Source: Streptosporangium sp. NBC_01755
Lineage (GTDB): Bacteria; Actinomycetota; Actinomycetes; Streptosporangiales; Streptosporangiaceae
Length of the DNA: 64,000 nucleotides
Assembly (NCBI RefSeq): GCF_035917995.1
Contig: NZ_CP109131.1
Coordinates: 868,001-932,000, forward strand
Reading direction: 5' to 3'
In this document: positions 1 through 6,714 of the stretch, in pieces
Layout: each line of letters begins with the position of its first letter
Position numbering within the stretch: the first letter of the stretch is position 1
Translations under genes and position numbers: made by a program
Notes under the pieces: model-generated
Told to the model about the DNA's origin: nothing
The model's database searches: none
The model's input: only the letters and a program-made list of their open reading frames with translations

Positions 1-282
1 GTAGACCGGTGGCCCGGTTCCGTAGTCTCCCCTGAGGCCGCCCGACGGGCCGACTGGCCAGGCGTCACCGGGAGGCCGGCTCCTTCAGCACAGCGGTGAT
101 CAGCCTGTCGCCGACGTCCTCGGTGTACGGGTGGCGGGCCGGCGGTCGGGCCGCGCCGGCGTCCGGGGAACCGGGCGGGTCACGATGCCGGCTCGACCAG
201 CAGTGGCTGGATCAACAGGCACAGGCGCTGGATGAGGAACCGGCCGTGTCCACCGGGACTCCGTGGGCGGGCGCAACAGCGG
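1..282. other. Left edge, no supported gene
   Basis: No complete gene is supported here. On the minus strand a frame ending at a TGA near position 65 reads like the last 25-30 residues of some enzyme (it contains YTEDVGDRLITAVL), but it has no recognisable domain and may be a degraded gene tail or continue from a broken gene. The other frames have the look of random high-GC open frames. Confidence 0.3.
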
Positions 283-552
283 CTACGAGACGGCTTCCAG
301 CGGTAGGTCGTTGCCGCGCCAGGTAGCCGCCAACTCCTGAACCGGCACGTTGAGTGCCTCACCGAGGCAGACGATCGTGCCGAATCCGGGGGACGGCAGT
401 CGTCCGGTCTCAATCTTGCGCAGGGTTTCCGGCGAGATGCCGGCCACGTGCGCGACTTCCGCTAGGTCGCGTCCCGCTCGCGCGTGGCGCAGCAGGGCGC
501 CGAGACGCCTGCCGGCTTCGATCTGCTCAGGTGTGAGCGGTTGGCGGACCAT
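283..552 (-). CDS. XRE-family helix-turn-helix regulator
   Basis: An 89-residue protein consisting almost only of a Cro/C1-type HTH (about residues 14-70, with LGALLRHARAGRDLAEVAHVAGISPETLRKIETG split across the helices). It should bind DNA as a dimer and act in the cytoplasm. The ATG at 552 directly follows an intergenic region with two GGTATnACTnTACC-type dyads, and the gene is divergent from a methionine aminopeptidase, so autoregulation plus control of that gene is a reasonable inference. No effector domain is present, so the inducing signal cannot be guessed. Confidence 0.85.
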   Translation of the reverse strand: MVRQPLTPEQIEAGRRLGALLRHARAGRDLAEVAHVAGISPETLRKIETGRLPSPGFGTIVCLGEALNVPVQELAATWRGNDLPLEAVS

Positions 553-569
553 GCCCCCAGAATAGGGCT

Positions 570-615
570 GGTATTACTTTACCGGCAAGCGCTAGGGTGC
601 CGGTATAACTATACC
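570..615. promoter_or_regulatory. Paired operator-like dyads between XRE regulator and map
   Basis: Two related 14-bp dyads, GGTATTACTTTACC (570-583) and GGTATAACTATACC (602-615), lie 32 bp apart centre to centre, about three helical turns. Together with the flanking ACCGGCA/TGCCGGT they form a larger imperfect inverted repeat (15 of 19 positions match). The second copy has perfect 6-bp arms. They sit in the 87-bp gap between two divergent starts and are AT-rich in a GC-rich context, as expected for an operator/promoter overlap bound by the neighbouring XRE protein. Confidence 0.6.
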
Positions 616-639
616 AACACCCTGTGACGCGAGGTATTC

Positions 640-1464
640 GTGATTGAACTGAAGACGCCTGCGGAGATCCAACGCATGCACGTGGCCGGGCGTTTCATCG
701 CCGAGGTGCTCTCCGAGGTCGGCCGACTCGCCGACGTGGGCGTCAACCTCCTGGACCTGGAACACCACGTGCGCGGCATGATCAAACAGCGCGGGGCAGA
801 GTCGTGCTACTGGGACTACGCGCCGTCCTTCGGACGCGGCCCGTTCCGCAACGTCATCTGCCTGTCGGTCAACGACGCCGTCCTGCACGGCCTACCCCAC
901 GACTACACGCTGCGTGACGGCGACGTACTCAGCGCGGACCTCGCGGTCGGCGTCGACGGATGGGTGGCCGACTCGGCGCGCACGGTCGTCGTCGGGACCG
1001 CCGCCGAGGAGGACCTGCGGATCATCCGCGCCACCGAGGAAGCGTTGGAGGCGGCGATCGAGGTGGCACGTCCGGGCAACCGCCTGGGTGACATCTCGGC
1101 GGCCATCTGGGCGGTAGCCCACGACTACGGCTACCCGGTCAACACCGAGTTCGGTGGCCACGGCATTGGCCGCACCATGCACGAGGGGCCCCACGTTTCG
1201 AACAAGGGCCGGGCAGGGCGCGGCCTTACGCTCCGGCCGGGCCTGACCCTCGCGCTCGAACCCTGGTTCGCCCGCACGACCGACCGGATCGTCTACGACG
1301 CCGACGGCTGGACCATCCGGTCGGCGGACGGCTCGCGCACGGCCCACTCCGAGCACACGGTAGCCGTCACCGAGAACGCCCCCTTGGTGCTCACCCGGCG
1401 TGAACCGGAGAACCCGGCGACGCGGGCTGATTCCGCCGGTCGGCTATCCACAAAGGACGCCTAG
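640..1464 (+). CDS. map: Type I methionine aminopeptidase
   Basis: Removes N-terminal methionine from nascent proteins in the cytoplasm using a dinuclear metal centre. The pita-bread fold is complete in 274 residues, and all five metal ligands can be placed: D100 (SADLAV), D111 (DSART), H174 (GGHGIG), E207 (LEPWF) and E238 (SEHTVAV), with substrate-pocket H83. The start is GTG at 640 after a weak GAGG. The C-terminal 25 residues after the last strand are non-conserved. It is not next to secY/infA as a housekeeping map normally is, but divergent from an XRE regulator, so it is probably an accessory paralogue with regulated expression. Confidence 0.92.
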   Translation: MIELKTPAEIQRMHVAGRFIAEVLSEVGRLADVGVNLLDLEHHVRGMIKQRGAESCYWDYAPSFGRGPFRNVICLSVNDAVLHGLPHDYTLRDGDVLSADLAVGVDGWVADSARTVVVGTAAEEDLRIIRATEEALEAAIEVARPGNRLGDISAAIWAVAHDYGYPVNTEFGGHGIGRTMHEGPHVSNKGRAGRGLTLRPGLTLALEPWFARTTDRIVYDADGWTIRSADGSRTAHSEHTVAVTENAPLVLTRREPENPATRADSAGRLSTKDA

Positions 1465-1481
1465 GTCGCCCTGTTCAACCG

Positions 1482-1729
1482 ATGTCGGCCCGATCGAACG
1501 GTGCTCGCAGTCAGCTGGAACGCGAGGCGGTGGCGACGTACAGCCCGCGCCAGGCCGCGGAGCTGTTCGCGCTGATGATCCGGCGCGGCGCCTGGCAGTC
1601 GCCCACCCTGGTGACGGTGCAGCGGTTCCGGCGCGCGCCCGACGACATCCTGAACGACCCCGAACTGCGGGCGCCGTCCGCTACATCCCCGTGTGGGCAT
1701 GCTGGAAGGCGTATGAAGCCGTCGGCTGA
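1482..1729 (+). pseudogene. Amidohydrolase C-terminal remnant, frameshifted
   Basis: The frame from 1482 reads like an internal piece of an imidazolonepropionase-like amidohydrolase (ELFALMIRRGAWQSPTLVT, then RFRRAPDDILNDPELR). The expected continuation, RYIPVWACWKAYEAV, is in another frame and ends at a TGA at 1727-1729. No metal-binding barrel motifs are present, so it cannot be an active enzyme. The family assignment rests on the W-x-x-PTLV...NDP-x-L-x-Y-x-P pattern only. Confidence 0.5.
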
Positions 1730-1744
1730 CCTGCCGATCTCGGC

Positions 1745-1915
1745 GTGACTGTCGCCTGGGGTTTCTGGGCGTCGGATCTGCCGGGCCGGAGCGGGGCCGC
1801 CGGGCTCGGCTGCCTGGGGCCGACCCTGGTGACGCGGCGGGACCGGCCGTCGATCGTCCGCTACCGCAACCAGGCGCCGGCCTACCCGGCCAGGCGCGAT
1901 GTGCTCAGCCCTTGA
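1745..1915 (+). pseudogene. Possible multicopper oxidase (cupredoxin) fragment
   Basis: A 56-codon frame from a GTG contains GPTLVTRRDRPSIVRYRNQ, which resembles the first cupredoxin domain of multicopper oxidases (PGPTI...RG..V.V...N). None of the copper-ligand HxH motifs is present and the frame ends after about 20 more codons, overlapping the end of the convergent monooxygenase gene by a few bases. Best read as a scrap of a lost gene. Confidence 0.35.
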
Positions 1916-3050
1916 TGAAGCGGCGGGTCATGTAGCGGCGCACCGGGCCCAGCGTGGCCAGGCGCAGCGGTAGCAGGCTCAGCCACAGCAGCAAGGGGTT
2001 GGCGGGGGCGTAGACGCCTTTGACGCGCCTGCCGAGCTTCTGCTTCTTGTCCACTTCGGGGCGTAGTGCGCTCTCCCAGGCGTTCAGGGCGGCGCCGATG
2101 TCGCCCGGGTGGTCAGCCAGCGCGGTGCCGAGCAGGTCGGCACCGCCGACGGCCAGGGCGGAGCCGTATCCGGCGAACAGGGTCACGCACCAGGCAGCGT
2201 CGCCGAGCAGCACCACCCGGCCGCGGCTCCACTGCTTGGCCACGACCTGGCTGATGCTGTCGAAGTAGACCGAGTCGGTCCTGTCCATGCCCGCGAGCAC
2301 TTCGGGCACCACCCAGCCGATGTCGCCGTACACCTCGGGTAGCACCGTGCGCGGGTCCTGACCTGGGGTGGCGCGGTCGGTGCGGTAACCGAAGAAGGCG
2401 ACGTTGCGGCCGTCGCCGACACTGATCACCGCCATGGTGCGGCCGCCTGAGGACAGCGTGCCGGTGGTGCCGGGCGCGATGGCGGCGGGGCGCTGGTCGA
2501 GCATGTAGACGGCGACCTGGTGGTCGAGATCGAGCAGGTAGTCCTCCTCTGGGCCGAAGACCAGCGCACGGGTGGCCGAGTGCAGGCCGTCGGCGCCGAT
2601 GAGCAGGTCGGCGCGTTCGACGCGGCCGTCGCTGAGGGTGGCGTGGACCGCGTCGCCGTCCTGGTCGATGGCGGTGACGGTGGTGGCGAAGCGGATCTCA
2701 CCGTGGTCGTGGACCTGCTCGAACAGGATGGCTTCGAGGTCGCCGCGCAGGATGGTGATCGAGCGCGGCCCGGTGGTGGCGACGATGGTGTCGCGGTCGA
2801 GGGCGAAGCGGCGAGAGCCGTCGGGCTTGTGGTAGACGAGTTCCTCGGTGACGAAGGATCGACGGCGCAGGGCGTCCAGGATGCCCATGCGTTCGGCGGC
2901 GTCGTAGCCGATGCCGCCGAAGGTGACCGCGTAACCACCGCCGCGGCGGGCGGGCGCGCGTTCGACGATGAGAGTGTCCCAGCCGATCTGGCGCAGGCGC
3001 AGGGCGGCGGCCAGGCCGGCGATGCCGGCTCCGACGATGATGGCGCGCAT
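1905..3050 (-). CDS. FAD-dependent aromatic monooxygenase (PHBH-like)
   Basis: A 381-residue class A flavoprotein hydroxylase. It has the N-terminal Rossmann GAGIAG (residues 7-12) with the ribose-binding E at the end of strand 2 (VERAPA), the DG fingerprint (LIGADGLHSATR) and the GD motif (RVVLLGDAAW). Such enzymes use NAD(P)H and O2 to hydroxylate aromatic or polyketide-like substrates; the TetX/PgaE branch is possible but the substrate is not readable. It lies 15 bp downstream of a truncated epimerase on the same strand and is divergent from a GbsR/MarR regulator at 3848, which may control it. Confidence 0.88.
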   Translation of the reverse strand: MRAIIVGAGIAGLAAALRLRQIGWDTLIVERAPARRGGGYAVTFGGIGYDAAERMGILDALRRRSFVTEELVYHKPDGSRRFALDRDTIVATTGPRSITILRGDLEAILFEQVHDHGEIRFATTVTAIDQDGDAVHATLSDGRVERADLLIGADGLHSATRALVFGPEEDYLLDLDHQVAVYMLDQRPAAIAPGTTGTLSSGGRTMAVISVGDGRNVAFFGYRTDRATPGQDPRTVLPEVYGDIGWVVPEVLAGMDRTDSVYFDSISQVVAKQWSRGRVVLLGDAAWCVTLFAGYGSALAVGGADLLGTALADHPGDIGAALNAWESALRPEVDKKQKLGRRVKGVYAPANPLLLWLSLLPLRLATLGPVRRYMTRRFIKG

Positions 3051-3065
3051 GACAGTGGTGCTTCC

Positions 3066-3389
3066 TTAGCGTGAGAGCTGGTCGAGCAGGCGCTGCTCGG
3101 CGGCGGTGTCGAGCCAGGTGTCGGGGGAGGGCGCGTCCGCGCGGGGTGCCGGGTCGCCCTCGGCCTGGAGCCAGGCCCAGGTGTCGATGACGGCGTCCCA
3201 CTCGGCGTCGCCCAGCGCCTGCCGTACGGTGTCGACGTCGGTGTGGTCGGCGATCAGCGCCCGCACCCCGGGTGCGGGGTCGCGGCTGAGGCCGCGGTTG
3301 AGCGTGCTCACCTCATCGCCGCGCTCCAGCGCGGTCTCCACGATGGCGCGGCCCACATGGTGGGTGCCGCCAAGGACAAGCAGTTTCAC
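3066..3389 (-). pseudogene. NAD-dependent epimerase with large internal deletion
   Basis: The 107-residue frame (GTG start at 3389) begins as an atypical SDR/NAD epimerase (KLLVLGGTHHVGRAIVETAL) up to EWDAVIDTWA, then switches directly to the C-terminal end of the same family (TWAWLQAEGDP...). In the intact paralogue at 50889-51878, WDAVID and DTWAWL are some 200 residues apart. The two ends are joined at a shared DTWA segment, consistent with deletion between short direct repeats. The nucleotide-binding half-domain alone would not be active. Confidence 0.8.
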
Positions 3390-3788
3390 GATGCTCCTGG
3401 GGTGAGTGGCAGCCAGCCGGCTGAAGGGTGGTCGTGGTCGTGGAAGATCTCGTGCTCCGATGTGTGCAGGCTCGTCCCGGTCGCGAGTGGTTCGCCGGGG
3501 CCGGGGTTGCGGCCGAAGCGCGGGTGGGCGCGGCCTGGCCGTCTTGCGGGATACGGCTGAGCCCGCCGTACGAGCGCGGATACCAGGGTGTCGGTTCGTG
3601 CGCGGGCGGCCAGGCGGGCCGATCGATCCAGCGGCCCGGATCGCGGGACGCACGCCGTACAGACGGCTGAGCAGGGTCACCGGAGTCATCTCCTCATCGA
3701 CGCGGAACTGGATGTCGCATCGCCGACCAGGCTTCCCGGCACACCATCGAGCCTCACGGGGAGGCCGATGTGAGCAATATACCGACTT

Positions 3789-3804
3789 TTCAGAAATTAC
3801 TGAA
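3789..3804. promoter_or_regulatory. Dyad in the GbsR/MarR promoter
   Basis: TTCAG-AAATTA-CTGAA, perfect 5-bp arms around an AT core, lies about 45 bp before the GTG of the regulator at 3848 in a locally AT-rich stretch. It is a candidate autoregulatory operator; no promoter hexamers are convincing. Confidence 0.4.
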
Positions 3805-3847
3805 GAGTCGTGGTGTTCGATATCCTTCCTCACGTAAGGAGGCATAT

Positions 3848-4306
3848 GTGAACGACAGGCATGAGGAGTGGCAGGCCGCCGAACGACTGGCGCTGACTCT
3901 GACCGAGGGCGGGATGCAGCGCATGGCCGCGCGCACCCTGGCGGTCTTCCTCTTCACCGACCAGCAGAGCGTCACCGCCGGCGAGATCGCCGACCGGCTG
4001 GAGGCCAGCGCAGGCTCGGTCTCCAGCTCGATCAAATCCCTGCTGACGGTCGGGCTGATCGAACGCCTCCCATCGCCCGGCAGCCGCCGCGAGCACTACC
4101 GGCTCCGCGACGACGCTTGGGCCACCCTGTTCACCAGCCAGAACACCGTCATCCAGGCCATGCTCCAGGCCGCGGCCGCCGGGATCGCCGCCACCGGCAG
4201 CGGCGATCCCGCCCATCAGCGCCTGGCACAGATGCACGCCTTCTACGAGTTCCTGCTCGGCGAGATCCCGGCCCTGCTGGACCGCTGGCACCAGCAGTCC
4301 GGCTAA
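3848..4306 (+). CDS. GbsR/MarR-family transcriptional regulator
   Basis: A 152-residue winged-helix regulator: QQSVTAGEIADRLEASAGSV forms the recognition helix-turn-helix, followed by the wing LIERLPSPGSRREHYRLRDD, and a long C-terminal helix for dimerisation. The GTG at 3848 is chosen because AAGGAGG precedes it by 5 nt; the frame is open further upstream (to 3770), but there is no ribosome-binding site there. It probably controls itself and perhaps the monooxygenase on the opposite strand. The ligand is unknown. Confidence 0.85.
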   Translation: MNDRHEEWQAAERLALTLTEGGMQRMAARTLAVFLFTDQQSVTAGEIADRLEASAGSVSSSIKSLLTVGLIERLPSPGSRREHYRLRDDAWATLFTSQNTVIQAMLQAAAAGIAATGSGDPAHQRLAQMHAFYEFLLGEIPALLDRWHQQSG

Positions 4307-4346
4307 CCCCTTGAAGGACCGGCCCCGCCCGGGCCTGCCACACCGC

Positions 4347-4416
4347 CTCACCCCGGCCCAAAGGGCCGAAGTCAAAGCCTTGGCCTGTCGGCTACCGGCC
4401 GAGACCGGAGTGCCCC
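4347..4416 (+). mobile_element. IS630-type transposase N-terminal scrap
   Basis: Twenty-three codons read LTPAQRAEVKALACRLPAET followed by GVP, the start of the HTH of actinobacterial IS630-like transposases. There is no DDE domain and no detectable terminal inverted repeat. It sits directly before a 5'-truncated SDR gene, so an insertion followed by deletion may have removed the front of that gene. Confidence 0.5.
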
Positions 4417-4481
4417 GGGAGGCGGATGTTACGTGGACCAGTCGGATGTGAGACGTCCGAGCAGTTCGATGAGGCGGGTGA

Positions 4482-4967
4482 GTGCGCCGGGCCCCGGCCG
4501 CCAGGATCGTCAACGTCGCCTCCCAAGCCTCCCGCCACCACGGCACCCTCCGGCTCCCGCAGGACCTGACCGAGACGGTCCCGTTCACCGCACGCGGATC
4601 ATCGCAGCACTACGGCAAGACCAAGCTGCTCGACATCATGTTCACCCTCGAACTCGCCCGGCGCCTGGCCGGCACCACCATCACCGCCAACTGCCTGGAC
4701 CCCGGCTTCAACACCACCGGCCTGGGCCGCGAGCTCCGCTTCGCCGCCACCCTGGAAAAGATCCTCACCCGGCTGTCGATCGTCGACCCCGCCCGCGGCG
4801 CCGGCCTGATCGTCACCCTCGCCACCGACCCCGCCTTCACCGGCCGCACCGGCGGCTACTACACCGTCCGCAAAACCCGCCGGATCCAGCCCACCCCACC
4901 CGGCGACGACCTCGAACTCCAGACCCTGCTGTGGCGCGAAACCGAACGACTCCTCGACACACGTTGA
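4482..4967 (+). pseudogene. Short-chain dehydrogenase lacking its N-terminal half
   Basis: The readable part starts in the catalytic strand (RIVNVASQASRHHG, with the active Ser) and includes YGKTKL (the Tyr-x-x-x-Lys pair), NCLDPGFNTT and the C-terminal region of a retinol-dehydrogenase-like SDR. The first roughly 110-120 residues, including the TGxxxGIG cofactor motif, are missing. Upstream DNA instead holds an IS630 fragment. It cannot bind NAD(P) and is called a pseudogene. Confidence 0.75.
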
Positions 4968-5028
4968 CCAGCCCCAGTAAAGGCGAGGTGCCCGGAGTCG
5001 GCGCCGGCGGGTTGCCGAGCGCCTGATT

Positions 5029-5211
5029 TCAGAACTCCTCTCCGCTGCGTGGTGAGGTGTCGTACAAGATCAGACCCTTCAGGGCGGTGGGGGTCAGCAC
5101 GTAGCGCTGAGCGACGAAACCGCCGTGGGAGTGGCCGAGCAGGAACGGTTCCGGCGCCTTCAGGTGCTCCGCGACGCCGTGCGGGAACTGGGCGTAGGGG
5201 TCGATGCGATA
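5029..5211 (-). pseudogene. Alpha/beta hydrolase fragment with nucleophile elbow
   Basis: On the minus strand, ending at the TGA at 5029-5031, the frame reads ...YAQFPHGVAEHL, PFLLGHSHGGFVAQRYVL and GLILYDTSP, i.e. the nucleophile elbow G-H-S-H-G-G and following strand of an alpha/beta hydrolase. The rest of the fold on both sides is missing, including any catalytic Asp/His. A remnant, not a gene. Confidence 0.6.
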
Positions 5212-5246
5212 GTCCTGCGGCCGCGTGGCAACCGGCTCTGGGCGGC

Positions 5247-5600
5247 TCAGCGGAGGGTCGCCGCCAGGTCGCGGCAGCGACTGGCCGCCTCCGCATCGCT
5301 GATCGTCTCGGACACCTCGGCCGCACGCGCGTACGTTTGGCGGCTTTCGTCGGTCCGGCCTTCCTCGGCCAGGATGGTCGCGAGTGTCTCCAGGGCGCGG
5401 GCCTGTGAGCTGAACGACTGGAACTGCTCCATGAGAGCGATCGCCTCGGTCAGCATGGCGATGTGGCTTCCAGGTCCCCGGGCGGTACCTGATGCACCCA
5501 GGCCAGACGGTTCAGTTGCGTGGCCTGCTGAGCCGTGTCACCGAGGGCGGCGGCGGCTTCCGCTCCGACAGCCGTTAGCACTGAGGTTGATCTTGACTGC
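5247..5600 (-). pseudogene. TPR-protein C-terminal remnant, frameshifted
   Basis: Two frames together give the tail of a tetratricopeptide protein of the kind fused to NB-ARC/SARP regulators: AALGDTAQQATQLNRLAWVH in one frame, then, after a one-base loss near 5465, LTEAIALMEQF...ALETLATILAEEGRTDESRQ, ending SRCRDLAATLR. The front of the protein is absent. A second, diverged copy of this same tail is present at 6551-6668 in the same orientation. Confidence 0.6.
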
Positions 5601-5748
5601 CATCGGGCGGAGTCGAGCGCGCCGGCGCGATTATGCGAACACACGCAGTCACTGCCATCACGCGGAGCTACTGAGCTCCTGGGCAGATCGGGCCCGCCTC
5701 GGACAGGCCGGGCTGAGCGATCTCCTCCGGGGAGTGCTTGAGGCTGCG

Positions 5749-6351
5749 TCACGGGTCCGTGGCACGCCGGGCGCGGAGAGCCCGGAGCTTGTGGCGGTTG
5801 CCGCAGCGCTCCATCGCACACCAGCGCCGGGCGCCGGGGCGGGACGAGTCGACGAACACCAGCGGGCAGTCGTCGCTCGCGCACTCGCGGATGCGCCCGG
5901 AGAGCGGCCCGGACAGCAGCTCGATCATCTCCCGCGCCAGCGTCGACAGCGCTTGCGTTGCCCGCACCGGCGGCGCCCACCCCGCGGTCGTGCCGCCGAC
6001 GGCGAGCTCGGGGACCAGCGGCGCCGAGGCCGCGGCCCGGTTGATGGTCGCGACCGCCCCGGCGGGGAGGGGGCGACGCGCCGCCCGGGCGTGCGCCGCG
6101 TCCCAGATCGCCTGGCGGAGGTCCTTGGCCGCGGTCAGCTCGCGGGCCGTCACGGGAACCGTCATGACCGCGGCCGGCGGCGGCTGGGCCAGCCATTCGC
6201 CTAGGTCGGCAGGCTCATGGAGGGTCTCGAACACCGCGTACCGGCCCTCGCCGCCGGTGTGGGCGAAGTCCAGGCAGACGGCGCCGGCATCGAACCAGAA
6301 CGACCCTCCCCTGGGGTCGTGCAGCACCCGTCCGGTTGTGCTCGCTCGCAT
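5749..6351 (-). CDS. CGNR zinc-finger transcriptional regulator (ABATE domain)
   Basis: 200 residues: an N-terminal ABATE-type domain (FDAGAVCLDFAHTGGEGRYA, about residues 19-38) and a C-terminal CGNR zinc ribbon (CASDDCPLVFVD...RRWCAMERCGNRHK). These are one-component regulators. ATG 6351 is favoured because a -10-like TATAGT on the minus strand ends just 6 nt before it, which would give a leaderless transcript; a longer frame upstream would translate through the operator repeats. Two 17-bp direct repeats lie immediately upstream, suggesting autoregulation. The gene is flanked by two copies of a TPR-gene tail. Confidence 0.85.
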   Translation of the reverse strand: MRASTTGRVLHDPRGGSFWFDAGAVCLDFAHTGGEGRYAVFETLHEPADLGEWLAQPPPAAVMTVPVTARELTAAKDLRQAIWDAAHARAARRPLPAGAVATINRAAASAPLVPELAVGGTTAGWAPPVRATQALSTLAREMIELLSGPLSGRIRECASDDCPLVFVDSSRPGARRWCAMERCGNRHKLRALRARRATDP

Positions 6352-6355
6352 GAAG

Positions 6356-6397
6356 CCACTATAACCGGTGTCGCACGAAACCACTATTACTGGTGTC
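6356..6397. promoter_or_regulatory. Direct-repeat operator of the CGNR regulator
   Basis: Two 17-bp copies, CCACTATAACCGGTGTC (6356-6372) and CCACTATTACTGGTGTC (6381-6397), 15 of 17 identical and 25 bp apart, overlap the predicted -10 region of the CGNR gene. Their position and AT content fit an operator; the assignment to the adjacent protein is inference. Confidence 0.55.
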
Positions 6398-6550
6398 ATT
6401 GTCAGAGGAGGGCGACACATGGGTATACGGCGCATCAACCCTGAAACGAAATCACCGGATGCCTGAAGCGTCATGCCCTGGCCGCCCGCGCTGTCGGTGA
6501 GGTGGAGTGCCCGTCGTACCCCCTCGGCGAAGACCGGCACCTCCGGCATG

Positions 6551-6668
6551 TCAGGGTGCGGCGGTCGCCAGGTCGCGGCAGCGACTGCTCGCCTCGACGT
6601 CACCGATCGCCTCGAACACCTCGGCCGCACGCGTGTAGGCTCGGCGGCTCTCCTCGGTCCGGCCTTCG
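6551..6668 (-). pseudogene. Second TPR-protein tail remnant
   Basis: The minus-strand frame reads EGRTEESRRAYTRAAEVFEA...SSRCRDLATAAP and stops at the TGA at 6551-6553. It matches the end of the fragment at 5247-5600 at both protein and DNA level (about 110 bp of clear similarity). No upstream part is present. Confidence 0.55.
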
Positions 6669-6714
6669 TGCCTGCTGATAGGTTCGGCGGTACCTGCGTG
6701 GGTAGCTCGATGGC

